Part shown: piece after piece, positions 19,256 through 28,127 of the stretch
Position numbering within the stretch: position 1 is the first letter of the stretch
How the letters are laid out: the number at the start of each line of letters is the position of its first letter
NCBI RefSeq assembly: GCF_013760955.1
Contig: NZ_JACDUL010000004.1
Span: 170,604 to 234,603, forward strand
Length of the DNA: 64,000 nt
Reading direction: 5' to 3'
Origin: Methanococcus maripaludis
GTDB taxonomy: Archaea; AGJL01; Methanococci; Methanococcales; Methanococcaceae
The notes under the pieces: model-generated
Database searches by the model: none
Seen by the model: the letters and a program-made list of their open reading frames with translations, nothing else
What the model was told of the DNA's origin: nothing
Position numbers and translations under genes: made by a program

Positions 19256-19897
19256 TTAGTTAAGGTAGTTCAATATTTCTTTTAAGTCCTTTTTATCGAT
19301 GCATATATCTGCCTTCGATCTCAAAATTTCTTTTGCGCAGAATGCTATTTTGAAGCCTGCTCGCTCAAACATGCTTATGTCGTTTGCCCCATCCCCAACT
19401 ACAACTGTGTTTTCAAGAGAAATATTTTCATTTGCTGCAATTTCTTCTAAAATATCGCCTTTTGCAGTCTCACTCATTACTGGGCCGACGACTTCACCAG
19501 TAAGAATTCCATTTTCAGATAAAAGAGTATTTGAATAAGCGTAATCAAGTTTAAGTACTTTTTTAACATGTTCAGCCCCAAAATCAAATCCGCCACTAAC
19601 AAGAGCTGTAATATATCCTTGTTTTTTAAGTTCCCCAATTAATTCCGGTGCACCAGTCATTATGGGAATATTTTCTGCAAATTTATAGAGTTTCTCAACA
19701 GGAATTCCTTTTAAAAATTTTACCCGTCTTTTTAGCGATTCTTCAAAGTTTATTTTACCTTTCATCGCTTCTTCAGTTATTTTTTTAATTTCTGATTCAA
19801 CACCTGCAAATTTTGCAATTTCGTCAATTACCTCGCAATCTGCAAGTGTGCTATCTAAATCAAATAAAATAAGTTTTTTTACTGAATTATTTGTCAT
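19256..19897 (-). CDS. serB: Phosphoserine phosphatase
   Basis: A 213-residue HAD-superfamily phosphatase that gives serine from phosphoserine. The nucleophile motif LFDLDSTLADCE (DxDxT-type with Ser-Thr), the ALVSGGFDFGAEHVKK motif II, and VVGDGANDISMFERAG motif IV are complete, and the small helical cap lies at about 30-75. It is close in length to the well-studied Methanocaldococcus SerB. GGTGG precedes ATG. It is co-oriented with purC and leuB. Confidence 0.93.
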   Translation of the reverse strand: MTNNSVKKLILFDLDSTLADCEVIDEIAKFAGVESEIKKITEEAMKGKINFEESLKRRVKFLKGIPVEKLYKFAENIPIMTGAPELIGELKKQGYITALVSGGFDFGAEHVKKVLKLDYAYSNTLLSENGILTGEVVGPVMSETAKGDILEEIAANENISLENTVVVGDGANDISMFERAGFKIAFCAKEILRSKADICIDKKDLKEILNYLN

Positions 19898-19934
19898 TAT
19901 TCCACCAATTTGGTAAAAGAAAAATAAAAATAAT

Positions 19935-20672
19935 TTATTTTAAACATCCGATTCTTTCAGCAACGATTTTGTATTTTTCTAAAACATCGCCTAAGTCTTT
20001 TCTAAATACATCCTTGTCAAGAACATCTTTTGTTTCTTTATCCCAAAGTCTCATTGTATCAGGGCTAATTTCGTCAGCAACTACGATTTCGCCGTCTGCA
20101 GTTTTTCCAACTTCGATTTTGAAATCAACTAAAATTATTCCTTTTTCGTCGAAGAATGCTTTTAAAACATCGTTTACTTTTAAAGCGAGTTTTTTGATTT
20201 CGACTAATTCTTCTTCTGTTGCAAGACCAAGTTCAATTGCAATTTCATTATTTAGCATTGGGTCTCCGTAGTCGTCATTTTTGTAATCGTACTGTGTAAC
20301 TGCTGTTTTTAATACCTGTCCCTGTTCAAATGGGTATTTTTTGCAGAGACTTCCTGCAGCAATGTTTCTTACAATTACTTCCAGGGGAATTATTTTAACG
20401 TTCTTTGCAATCATGTGGTTTGGCTCGATATACTCGATAAGGTGTGTTGGAACGTTATTTTTTTCGAGTACTTTGAAAAGTTCGTTTGAAATTATAGTGT
20501 TTAAGTATCCTTTTCCAGATTTTACATCGTGTTTTGCGCCATTTCCAGCAGTTATATCGTCTCTAAATTCTACCAAAACTTCTTTTTCATTTTCTTCAAT
20601 TTTGTAGATTGATTTTGCTTTTCCAGTATAAATTGGCTCATTTGCAGTTATTTTTGAAATATCATATGACAT
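19935..20672 (-). CDS. purC: SAICAR synthetase
   Basis: A 245-residue phosphoribosylaminoimidazole-succinocarboxamide synthase of purine synthesis. Seen: IYTGKAKSIYKIE at the N-terminus, LVEFRDDITAGNGAK, VRNIAAGSLCKKYPFE, and the signature LVDFKIEVGK followed by ADEISPDTMRLWD. Full length for the monofunctional enzyme. GGTGA precedes ATG. It is 37 bases upstream of serB on the same strand. Confidence 0.95.
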   Translation of the reverse strand: MSYDISKITANEPIYTGKAKSIYKIEENEKEVLVEFRDDITAGNGAKHDVKSGKGYLNTIISNELFKVLEKNNVPTHLIEYIEPNHMIAKNVKIIPLEVIVRNIAAGSLCKKYPFEQGQVLKTAVTQYDYKNDDYGDPMLNNEIAIELGLATEEELVEIKKLALKVNDVLKAFFDEKGIILVDFKIEVGKTADGEIVVADEISPDTMRLWDKETKDVLDKDVFRKDLGDVLEKYKIVAERIGCLK

Positions 20673-20754
20673 AATCTCACCAGATGCGAATTATAAAATT
20701 TAAGTATAATAAAAAAATAAAATAAGATTTTACCCATTTATATTAATAGTGCAG

Positions 20755-21747
20755 TTACACCCTTTTTGCAACTTCTTGACCCATCTCACTTGTTGAAAGT
20801 GTACCGCCAAGGTCAGGTGTTGTCAATCCAAGGCTTAAAACTTCTTCGAGAGCTTTTTCAACTCTGTCGGCAGCTTCGTTTTCTTTTAAATATCTCAACA
20901 TCATTACCGCAGTTAAGATTGTTGCAGTTGGGTTTGCGAGTCCTTTTCCAGCGATATCTGGAGCTGAACCGTGAATAGGTTCGAAAAGGCCGTGGTCGTC
21001 GCCAACATTTCCTGATGGGGCCATTCCAAGTCCCCCAACCATTCCTACTGCACCATCTGATAAAATGTCACCAAATAAGTTTGAGGTAACTACAATATCG
21101 AAGGTTTCAGGTCTTGAAATTATGTACATGTTCATTGCATCGACGTAAAAGTCTTCAGTTTTTATATCTACGTAATCTTTCGAAACTTCGTAAAATGTTT
21201 TCTTAAATAATCCATCGGTAATTTTTAAGACATTTGCTTTGTGTGCGCAGGTAACTTTTCCAGCCATTCCCAGTTTTTTCCTATCTTTTGCCATTTCAAA
21301 TGCATATTTGAATATTCTCTCAGAAGCTTCTTTTGTAATAACTCTTGTTGCTACAGTAACTCCTTCGGTAATTTCAGATTCTATTCCTTTGTAGAGACCT
21401 TCTGTGTTTTCTCTTACGATTATGTAATCAATACCTGTTTTAAGGCAGTTTATTCCATTGTATGATTTTACAGGCCTAATATTTGCATAAGTATCCAATA
21501 TCTTTCTTAATTTTACAATAACATCCGCAGCAGTTTCTCCAGCAGCACCAAATAATACTGCATCAGCAGTTTTTGCAGCGTTGACTGTTTCTTCTGGAAG
21601 TGCCACTCCGGTTTTTTCAAATACTTCATCGCCTGCTAAAGCGTAGTTAAATTCAAATTCAACACCAGTAGCTTTTAAAACTTCTACAGCAGCAGGAACC
21701 ACTTCTTTTCCGATTCCATCGCCTTCGATTACACAGATTTTATGCAT
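20755..21747 (-). CDS. leuB: 3-isopropylmalate dehydrogenase
   Basis: A 330-residue decarboxylating dehydrogenase of leucine synthesis. The N-terminus ICVIEGDGIGKEVVP, the VRENTEGLYKG substrate loop, AHKANVLKITDGLF and the NAD site EPIHGSAPDIAGKG are all present. The insert FGAAGETAADVIVKLRK matches my recollection of Methanocaldococcus LeuB rather than its homoisocitrate paralogue AksF, so leuB is preferred although synteny to serB/purC recalls the aksF neighbourhood. GGTGAT precedes ATG; an 11-base palindrome lies in the leader. Confidence 0.85.
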   Translation of the reverse strand: MHKICVIEGDGIGKEVVPAAVEVLKATGVEFEFNYALAGDEVFEKTGVALPEETVNAAKTADAVLFGAAGETAADVIVKLRKILDTYANIRPVKSYNGINCLKTGIDYIIVRENTEGLYKGIESEITEGVTVATRVITKEASERIFKYAFEMAKDRKKLGMAGKVTCAHKANVLKITDGLFKKTFYEVSKDYVDIKTEDFYVDAMNMYIISRPETFDIVVTSNLFGDILSDGAVGMVGGLGMAPSGNVGDDHGLFEPIHGSAPDIAGKGLANPTATILTAVMMLRYLKENEAADRVEKALEEVLSLGLTTPDLGGTLSTSEMGQEVAKRV

Positions 21748-21764
21748 TGCAAAATCACCTTTAC

Positions 21765-21775
21765 GGGTTAAACCC
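21765..21775. promoter_or_regulatory. 11-base palindrome in the leuB leader
   Basis: GGGTTAAACCC is a perfect inverted repeat (GGGTT-A-AACCC) centred about 23 bases upstream of the leuB start codon, immediately before its GGTGAT ribosome-binding site. It could be an operator or a small RNA stem controlling initiation. There is no second copy nearby. Confidence 0.35.
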
Positions 21776-21914
21776 TTGTTTCACGTTGACGTTTGGAACT
21801 ATATTGATTATCGATATATTAAAATCTAACGCCGAATATCAATTTTAAAGTTATAAAAAAGCAGACATTATTCATAATTAAAAATAAAAAATTAAATTTT
21901 ACAAAAAATAAAGC

Positions 21915-22211
21915 TTATTTGCGGTTATTTCGTATATAATCTTTTAAATCATCTTTTGTTTTAATTTCTGGAACTTTTTTATGGTAAAAAGTCCTAAATC
22001 TATCGATATCATCCATTAAATCTAGATTATATTTAGTTTTAAGAGTATCAAGTACCTTAGTTGTGCATTTTTGATTATTTAACTTGATACTAGCATATAC
22101 CATACCAATGAGATTTTTAAATTCATCGTCGGAACTATGGCCATTATTTATAATATGCTTGATGTTTTTCTTAATTTTTGAATATTCCTCGTCAGAATAC
22201 GGCAAAGACAT
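21915..22211 (-). CDS. Small charged protein, paralogue of the protein at 59452-59760
   Basis: A 98-residue soluble protein of unknown function, rich in Lys and Asp. It shares a clear pattern with the 102-residue protein at 59.5 kb: KIKKNIKHIINNG versus KIRENIKKLINNS, then SSDDEFK, YASI/YAS, a central cysteine in QKCTTKVLDTLK versus HRCMDNVLKRLK, an R-F/I-FYHKK segment and TKDDLKDYIRN at the end. Both stand alone with long AT-rich flanks. No known domain is recognised. AAAGGG lies almost directly before ATG, so initiation is unclear. Confidence 0.7.
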   Translation of the reverse strand: MSLPYSDEEYSKIKKNIKHIINNGHSSDDEFKNLIGMVYASIKLNNQKCTTKVLDTLKTKYNLDLMDDIDRFRTFYHKKVPEIKTKDDLKDYIRNNRK

Positions 22212-22428
22212 CCCTTTTAAAGCACGTTGTGATCATTAAACGATTTATTATTAACTACCTCTTTTGAATTTCCAAATATATATACTAAATACAAATGAAT
22301 CTGGCCAAAAAAATATAAATAATCTTAAAATAAAAAATTAAGTCAATTGCATGTTTATATCTGTGAATTAACCATTTAAGGAATTTAATTTATAACCATT
22401 ACCAAACTAAAAATATTCAAAGAAATGA

Positions 22429-23079
22429 TTAATCTTTTTCACTTACAAAAATTAGCGGAAATACAATGTCGCTTGTACAGCAAGGAATCCATACTGCAAT
22501 AAATAAAAATAAAAATATTTCAAAATACATCAAAATACTCAATACTGATCCTAAGGCCATTATTATATGAAAAAGTGATGCTGCAGTACTTAAAAATACA
22601 TGTCCTGAATGTGGTATTTTTGTAAACGGCTTAAAATATGCCAAAACTATTCCAATTACTGCTAACGAGTTTACAAGCCAGAATTCTTCAATAAATCCAA
22701 TATGTGCTCCACGATTTGGTAAATCTAAAATAATTTCTCCAATATAGGGAATTAACGAATCACTTATAGTTGCAATAATTAAAGATCCAACATAACCTAT
22801 CAAAAATAGTGCTAAAAAACCTTTTAAACCCCCAAAACTACTTCTTTTATGTAATTTATACATGGAAGTTGTGGTAAATGCACTTAAAAATACATGTATT
22901 GGATGGAGCGTATAAAATATTGAATATGATTCACTAAAAGAAAGTCCATTAAAAATAATCAACAAGATTATGCCAAAAACAGCACCTAGTGCAGTAAAGG
23001 GCATGTGTTCTCTTAATTCTTTAGTGATTTGGTTAATCATAAAAAACCCCAAAATTGTTAGTAACCCCAATAAATCCAT
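22429..23079 (-). CDS. Polytopic membrane protein, unknown
   Basis: A 216-residue protein with about six membrane segments. Conserved-looking polar sites sit inside or next to helices: [13 protein letters not shown] near residue 55, [16 protein letters not shown] near 160 and [11 protein letters not shown] near 200; the His and Cys-Cys groups might bind metal or cofactor. The start is ATG 23079; the longer open frame upstream overlaps the divergent nuclease gene and lacks codon character. Function unknown. Confidence 0.65.
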   Translation of the reverse strand: MDLLGLLTILGFFMINQITKELREHMPFTALGAVFGIILLIIFNGLSFSESYSIFYTLHPIHVFLSAFTTTSMYKLHKRSSFGGLKGFLALFLIGYVGSLIIATISDSLIPYIGEIILDLPNRGAHIGFIEEFWLVNSLAVIGIVLAYFKPFTKIPHSGHVFLSTAASLFHIIMALGSVLSILMYFEIFLFLFIAVWIPCCTSDIVFPLIFVSEKD

Positions 23080-23105
23080 TCTAAATGTTACTATAATAAA
23101 AACAA

Positions 23106-23114
23106 TATATAAAT
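23106..23114. promoter_or_regulatory. Shared TATA element of a divergent promoter
   Basis: TATATAAAT lies in the 52-base gap between the divergent membrane-protein and nuclease genes. Archaeal TATA boxes centre about 27 bases before the transcript start; from this site both coding starts (23132 on plus, 23079 on minus) fall at about that distance, so both mRNAs could be leaderless or nearly so from one near-symmetric element. Inference from spacing only. Confidence 0.45.
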
Positions 23115-23131
23115 TAACCGATGAGATAGTT

Positions 23132-24202
23132 ATGAACAATACTGATATCCCATTTATTAAATTTTTAGACGTCTTGGACGAAAATTTAAAAAAAGATGCC
23201 GTAGTTGACAAAATATCTAAAAATTCGAATGAAAATGAACGGGCTTTTAAAATATTAGTTTCTACTGTGATAAGTGCGCGAACTAAAGATGAAACTACTG
23301 CAAAAGTATCAAAAGCGCTATTTAAAAAAGTAAAAAGTCCAAAAGACCTTTCTGACATTTCTTTAGAAGAACTTGAAAAATTAGTTCATCCTGCAGGATT
23401 TTACAAAACTAAGGCTAAAAATTTAAAAAAATTAGGTAAAATATTACTTGAAGAGTATGATTCAAAAATTCCAAACTCGATTGAAGAACTTGTAACTCTT
23501 CCCGGAGTAGGGCGAAAAACTGCAAACTTAGTAATGACCCTTGCATTTGATGATTACGCAATCTGTGTTGATACACACGTTCACAGAATTACAAATCGCT
23601 GGAATTATGTTAATACCGAGTTTCCTGAAGACACAGAAATGGAACTTAGAAAAAAACTTCCGAAAAATTACTGGAAAAGAATTAACAATCTGCTTGTTGT
23701 ATTTGGGCAAGAAATATGCAGCCCGATTCCAAAATGCGATAAGTGTTTTTCCGAAATTCGAGAAATCTGTCCGCACTACAATTCATTAAAAGAACTCGAA
23801 AAAATTTATAAAGATTTTAACTTTAAAAAGACTCCAAAAACCAAAATTCCAAAAGATAAAGGTACTTACGTCTTAAGAATAAAAATGAACGCTCCAAGAA
23901 CCATTCTCGTTGGAAAAAGGGAAATTAAATTTAAAAAAGGAGATTACTTCTACATTGGTTCTGCAATGGGGGACAGCATGAACCTTTACAACAGGATAAA
24001 CAGACATCTGTCTGAAAATAAGAAAAAAAGATGGCATATTGATTATTTACTTGAATTTTCAAATGTAAAAGAAGTAAACGTAACTCTTGGACGATTCGAA
24101 TGTGATGTTTCACAAAGATTTAATTTAGTTTTCGATTCAGTAGAATCTTTCGGATGCTCGGACTGCAAGTGTAAAAGTCACTTATATTACATTAAACCCT
24201 GA
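23132..24202 (+). CDS. Endonuclease III fused to a DUF123 (GIY-YIG-like) domain
   Basis: A 356-residue fusion. Residues 1 to about 215 are endonuclease III, a base-excision glycosylase/lyase: the helix-hairpin-helix [12 protein letters not shown] with its catalytic lysine, [13 protein letters not shown] with the catalytic aspartate, and a four-cysteine iron-sulfur loop (C-x5-C-x2-C-x7-C, spacing slightly different from the usual x6-x2-x5). Residues about 235-356 are DUF123: [38 protein letters not shown], and a CSDCKC end. The tail may be a second nuclease-like module. Start ATG 23132; a longer frame would cross the divergent promoter. Confidence 0.88.
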   Translation: MNNTDIPFIKFLDVLDENLKKDAVVDKISKNSNENERAFKILVSTVISARTKDETTAKVSKALFKKVKSPKDLSDISLEELEKLVHPAGFYKTKAKNLKKLGKILLEEYDSKIPNSIEELVTLPGVGRKTANLVMTLAFDDYAICVDTHVHRITNRWNYVNTEFPEDTEMELRKKLPKNYWKRINNLLVVFGQEICSPIPKCDKCFSEIREICPHYNSLKELEKIYKDFNFKKTPKTKIPKDKGTYVLRIKMNAPRTILVGKREIKFKKGDYFYIGSAMGDSMNLYNRINRHLSENKKKRWHIDYLLEFSNVKEVNVTLGRFECDVSQRFNLVFDSVESFGCSDCKCKSHLYYIKP

Positions 24203-24228
24203 ACTAAACGTAAAAATATGGGGAAACC

Positions 24229-24642
24229 ATGAACACAAAATACGTAGTTATAATTCAATGCAACATGGCTAAAAACCGGTGCAGCGGAATGAGATGCACC
24301 AATGCATTTTATGAGAAAACTGATGCGTTTAAAAATTATAATAAAGATACAAAATACATTTCTTTTACTTGCGGAGGGTGCTGTGGGAAATTAGTAAGTT
24401 CAAAACTTGCAAACTTTTCAAGATGGCTTAAAAAATATACCGATGTTGAAAAAGATGAAGTTAAAATACACCTTTCATCCTGCATGTCAACAGATAATGC
24501 TCATTACGACAGATGCCCCAATATTAACTACCTAAAACAGATTATAAATAAAAAAGGGTACGAAAATATCGTTGAAGGAAGTGTCTTTAGTAAAAAGTCT
24601 GAAAAATTGCGAGAAAAAGGAATTTATAAAAAATACCAATAA
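24229..24642 (+). CDS. CGGC domain-containing protein
   Basis: A 137-residue cysteine-rich protein with the CGGC signature (FTCGGCCGKLV, about residue 50). Other cysteines lie in IIQCNMAKNRCSGMRC at the N-terminus and HLSSCMSTDNAHYDRCP near residue 90, giving a likely metal or iron-sulfur site. The family is widespread in anaerobes and uncharacterised. GGGGAAACC precedes ATG; the gene is 26 bases after the nuclease fusion and may be co-transcribed. Confidence 0.8.
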   Translation: MNTKYVVIIQCNMAKNRCSGMRCTNAFYEKTDAFKNYNKDTKYISFTCGGCCGKLVSSKLANFSRWLKKYTDVEKDEVKIHLSSCMSTDNAHYDRCPNINYLKQIINKKGYENIVEGSVFSKKSEKLREKGIYKKYQ

Positions 24643-24771
24643 TTAATATATTAATTATGAAAAATTTAAAATAAATTAAAAGCTCCATTTTCAAAAAATA
24701 ATATCATTTTTAATCTCTTTTTTTACCAATAACATTCAATCTTGTTTTTTAAAACATATCATCAGATAACG

Positions 24772-24790
24772 CCCTTGTTTTAGGTAAGGG
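24772..24790. other. Small hairpin before the DUF432 gene
   Basis: CCCTT and AAGGG form a perfect five-base stem with a nine-base loop just before an AAGTATAAAT TATA-like string and the TTG start at 24805. It may belong to the end of the previous transcript or be part of the promoter region. Confidence 0.25.
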
Positions 24791-24804
24791 AAAGTATAAA
24801 TCTT

Positions 24805-25464
24805 TTGAAAACATATATTATATTCATGTTTGGCTACCGACCACTATTTCCGGAAAAATTTCTGATAGAAAACCATGAAATTGAAATCGAAGAACTTGAT
24901 GGTTTGTTAAAATATAGCAGAGGAGATACCTCAAAATTAATCAAAAAATCATCTTATTCCTTAAAAATTATACCTAGTCCTGCGATTGGATACGGTGTTC
25001 ACTATTTAACGGTTAAATTTAAAGAACCCGTGGTTGTTCCACCAAAGGATACATTTAAAGGCTACGTTGAATCAATATGCGATATTGAATTAAAATTAGG
25101 TGAGATGGAATTAGACCTGATTAAACCTCAAAAAGAAAAATACACGATTCACGGAACTGTCGATATCGGCGATATTTCAAGATACCACTTAAGCGAAGTA
25201 TATACAAAAGAACCAGATTCTCTTTGTATTACAAAATTTATCCTTAGTAATGGTTCAAATGACTGGAAAACTTTTGAAAAGTTGGTATTTCCCATCTGGG
25301 AAACCATAATGTACTATTCTGAAGATAAAGCATATTACCCTACAATCATAAATCTCACAAAAAATGGAACTTTTGAATTAATAAATACTGCAAAATCACC
25401 TAAACCGGGGCTAATTGGAACCAAGAATATAACCCCAGTATCAAGTTTTTTGAGGAGAATTTAA
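24805..25464 (+). CDS. DUF432 family protein, partner of MscS
   Basis: A 219-residue soluble beta-rich protein of the DUF432 type. Features include LKIIPSPAIGYGVHYLTVKFKEP, a FKGYVESICDIELKLG strand pair, and ITPVSSFLRRI at the end. No transmembrane segment is visible. Start is TTG at 24805 directly after a stop; an ATG eight codons in is an alternative. Its stop codon abuts the MscS start, so translation is coupled. DUF432 genes often sit beside MscS channel genes in archaea, so a channel-associated role is inferred. Confidence 0.7.
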   Translation: MKTYIIFMFGYRPLFPEKFLIENHEIEIEELDGLLKYSRGDTSKLIKKSSYSLKIIPSPAIGYGVHYLTVKFKEPVVVPPKDTFKGYVESICDIELKLGEMELDLIKPQKEKYTIHGTVDIGDISRYHLSEVYTKEPDSLCITKFILSNGSNDWKTFEKLVFPIWETIMYYSEDKAYYPTIINLTKNGTFELINTAKSPKPGLIGTKNITPVSSFLRRI

Positions 25465-26544
25465 ATGATTTTAGAAGTGCTCGAATTCTTACAAAACAAC
25501 TTTTTTTATGGATTGTCCTATTATTTGGGAATAAAATTAATTTTAGTAGTTATTGTCGGTTTATTGTTATCATATTTTATTGAAAAACAGGTTAAAACTT
25601 TATCGGAAACTACAAAACATACTTGGATAATAAATGAAGAAACTGCGGGACTTATTTCGACATTTGTACTTGCAATATTTGTAGTTATTGCATTAAACGT
25701 CATTGAAAGTTTTGTAACCTACCAAATATTCGGATTTGACTTAAAAATTTTGATTTACTCGATACTTTTATTATACTTCACATACCGAGTTTCTAATCGT
25801 TCTAAAAGGTATTTATTACTAAAAGGTTCACAAGAAGGAAAATTTGCGGAATATCGATTAAAAGCAACCCTATTTCACTATTCTGTAATGATCATAGCAT
25901 TTGGAATAGTATTTCAGATGTTGGGGCTTACTGACCGTTTGGGAACCCTTCTTGTTGCAGGGGGAATTACAGGTATAATTTTGGGTTTTGCATCCCAAAC
26001 CGTTGTTGCAAACTTCATCTCTGGAATATTCCTTTATTTTGATAAACCATTAAAAATTGGAGATTCAGTAGAGATTGGAACGAGTTCTGGAATTGTAAAT
26101 GATATTAAAATGATGTCAACAAGAATTAGAACCTGGGATGGAGTATTAGTTAGAATTCCTAATGAAAAAGTCTTCAATTCAGAGATTATAAATAACAAAA
26201 AATACCCTGCAAGACGTGTAGATATCGAAGTTGGAATTGCATACAAAGAAGATGCAGACCGTGCAATAGAACTTATATGGAACATGCTTGAAGATATGAC
26301 TTACGTTTTAGTTGATCCGGAACCCCAAATATTTGTAAAAGGGCTTGGAAACAGTAGCGTTGATATTTCGGTAAAAGCTTGGGCTCCAAGTGAAAAATGG
26401 TACGATGTAAAACGAGAAATTATTAAAAACATTAAAAAAGAATTTGATGGGGAAAAAATAGAAATTCCATTCCCACAGAGAACCATATGGTTCCCACAAG
26501 ACCTTAAAATTAAAATTGATAGGGAATCTAATGAAAATAAATAA
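25465..26544 (+). CDS. mscS: MscS-family mechanosensitive channel
   Basis: A 359-residue small-conductance mechanosensitive channel that protects against osmotic downshift. Four to five membrane segments end in the pore helix LGTLLVAGGITGIILGFA, followed by the beta-domain signature FDKPLKIGDSVEI and IRTWDGVLVRIPNEKV, then the alpha/beta cytosolic vestibule to about residue 345. GAGGAG precedes ATG, which directly follows the DUF432 stop. Confidence 0.92.
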   Translation: MILEVLEFLQNNFFYGLSYYLGIKLILVVIVGLLLSYFIEKQVKTLSETTKHTWIINEETAGLISTFVLAIFVVIALNVIESFVTYQIFGFDLKILIYSILLLYFTYRVSNRSKRYLLLKGSQEGKFAEYRLKATLFHYSVMIIAFGIVFQMLGLTDRLGTLLVAGGITGIILGFASQTVVANFISGIFLYFDKPLKIGDSVEIGTSSGIVNDIKMMSTRIRTWDGVLVRIPNEKVFNSEIINNKKYPARRVDIEVGIAYKEDADRAIELIWNMLEDMTYVLVDPEPQIFVKGLGNSSVDISVKAWAPSEKWYDVKREIIKNIKKEFDGEKIEIPFPQRTIWFPQDLKIKIDRESNENK

Positions 26545-26794
26545 TAAAAATTAATTATCACCTATTGTAATTTTTACCAATACAATAACTGCTACAAGAC
26601 GATATAAAACTAAAAGTGTTCCAACCGCCAGTTACACCCTAAACCATTTAAAATCGATTAAATTTAAGTTTTTAATGTATAATTTTAAAACAATAATTGG
26701 TAAATAACACCAACATAATTACAAAACCGGATATAAAATGATATCCACCTTAAAAAATACTAAAATAGTAAAATTTTAAAAATTAATATTTGAA
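26545..26794. other. Convergent intergenic region with a small inverted repeat
   Basis: AT-rich gap between the 3' ends of mscS and the HEPN gene. GGATAT at 26729-26734 and ATATCC at 26741-26746 form a six-base stem with a six-base loop, perhaps a shared transcript end. No gene was seen. Confidence 0.3.
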
Positions 26795-27304
26795 TTAACT
26801 TTCGATAATGTCTTCAACCTTGTTTACAAAATCGATAGATTTTTTCTGAAGTTCCAATACTTTAGACTCACTAAACATTATATCTGTTGAATAGCTTGCT
26901 TTTTGGCGTTCCGATTTTAAACTCGTATAGAAAGTTGCATCTTTTTTAGTGATTGATAATTCATCGACCAGTTGCAGTTCTTCTTTTCTAAATTCGTTTG
27001 TATAGTTTTTTATCAAAAAAATCATTGTCGCGTTGTGACTTCGTGAAATAAAACCTTTTTTGGTAACTAGCGCTAGCGCAGCATGATAAACCGCATAATA
27101 AAGTCCAACAATACTCCAATCTTGAAAATTACCATTTTTTATGTTTTGGTTTACAAATGCAAGATTGTGTTTTGCCTTATCAAGATGTGCATGCACAAGA
27201 GATTTTGCATGCCGCTCTTTTTCAATATTCTTCTTGTAAATATGGAAATCATAAGCGCTTTCAAGTTTGTCCTTATTTTTGAAATATTCTTCAACGTTTA
27301 ACAT
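26795..27304 (-). CDS. HEPN-domain protein, likely toxin of an MNT-HEPN pair
   Basis: A 169-residue all-helical protein of the HEPN superfamily. The core LDKAKHNLAFVNQ helix, GLYYAVYHAALALVTKKGF and the later SERQKASYS helix fit the PF05168-type HEPN that pairs with a minimal nucleotidyltransferase. I cannot confirm the catalytic Rx4-6H of RNase HEPN toxins; RSHNATM at about residue 88 is the nearest candidate. It overlaps the upstream nucleotidyltransferase gene by 14 bases, so the two are translationally coupled. In such pairs the HEPN protein is usually the toxin, neutralised by modification or binding. Confidence 0.82.
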   Translation of the reverse strand: MLNVEEYFKNKDKLESAYDFHIYKKNIEKERHAKSLVHAHLDKAKHNLAFVNQNIKNGNFQDWSIVGLYYAVYHAALALVTKKGFISRSHNATMIFLIKNYTNEFRKEELQLVDELSITKKDATFYTSLKSERQKASYSTDIMFSESKVLELQKKSIDFVNKVEDIIES

Positions 27305-27908
27305 TTAAAATTACCTCGTGGTAATTCTGATGCCCAAAAACTGGAAATCCAGTTAATTTGGCCTGCTCTACAATATGATCTTTTGACGTTAAAAAATAGT
27401 TGAGTTCAACTGCAACTATACTTAATGGATATATCGCCCTGCTTTCGGCTTTTGATTTTGCATACTCAAGTTTCTGGTTAATCTCTTCCCTGTACCTTTT
27501 TTGTAAATCCGGATCTTCGAATGAATGAGTTATAACCATCAAATCTATGTCGCTATCTTCTGTCTCTTTTTTCCTAGATGCAGAACCAAAAAGAATCATA
27601 AAATCGATTTCTTTTGGAAAATTTTCGAGAAAATCCAATATTGGGGCCCTTACATTCCTATTCAATTTCCAAAATCGTTCATCATCGATTTCTGAAAATT
27701 TGAAAACTGTTTTTTTGGTATTCTTTAAAATATAATATGTGTTTGATTTTTCTTTTAATTTTAAAATTTGCTTTTCAGATTCGAGTTTTCTTAAAGCATT
27801 TTGAAGAGAACTGTTTGAAAGTCCAGTGAGTTCTTTTAACTCGCTAAAATATAATTTACTTTTATTTGCTGCGTAATAAGCCCGATATAATTTATCTAAA
27901 GCGTTCAT
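27291..27908 (-). CDS. Winged-helix + minimal nucleotidyltransferase (MNT antitoxin)
   Basis: A 205-residue fusion. Residues 1-65 form a winged helix-turn-helix (FSELKELTGLSNSSLQNALR as the DNA-reading part). The nucleotidyltransferase domain has FGSASRKKETEDSDIDLMV: G108-S109 and D120xD122 are the metal and nucleotide site of MNT proteins. Such proteins add AMP groups to, or bind, their HEPN partner. The DNA-binding part suggests self-regulation at the paired operators just upstream. ATG 27908 is used; 20 more codons of frame upstream run through the promoter. Confidence 0.85.
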   Translation of the reverse strand: MNALDKLYRAYYAANKSKLYFSELKELTGLSNSSLQNALRKLESEKQILKLKEKSNTYYILKNTKKTVFKFSEIDDERFWKLNRNVRAPILDFLENFPKEIDFMILFGSASRKKETEDSDIDLMVITHSFEDPDLQKRYREEINQKLEYAKSKAESRAIYPLSIVAVELNYFLTSKDHIVEQAKLTGFPVFGHQNYHEVILNVKR

Positions 27909-27942
27909 AACCAAAATGTATATTTTTAGATATATATAAGTT

Positions 27943-27976
27943 ACCAATTTTTGGCAACATATTACCAATTTTTGGT
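27943..27976. promoter_or_regulatory. Double operator upstream of the MNT-HEPN operon
   Basis: Two copies of ACCAATTTTTGG(C/T) start at 27943 and 27964, 21 bases apart, i.e. two helical turns. Each is an inverted repeat ACCAA-TTT-TTGGT (one mismatch in the first copy). They lie immediately upstream of a TATA-like stretch (TATATATAAG region, 27930-27940, read on the minus strand). A third half-like CCAAAA is next to the start codon. This fits binding of the winged-helix antitoxin to its own promoter. Confidence 0.65.
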
Positions 27977-28127
27977 ACCCTTCCTATCAAAAATTTTTAA
28001 ATTGTCCTGAAACACGGGTACTTTCGATATCTTTATATACTGATATTACGATGCGTTATAATCTAAAAAAATCAAAAACCTTCGTACCTAATATAAAAGA
28101 TGCGTAACCTCTGGAGGGCACCAGCAT

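Noticed and set aside
20755..21747. AksF (homoisocitrate dehydrogenase) for the dehydrogenase next to purC and serB
   Set aside because: The FGAAGETAADVIVKLRK region and C-terminal text fit LeuB better than AksF as I recall them; only synteny suggests AksF.
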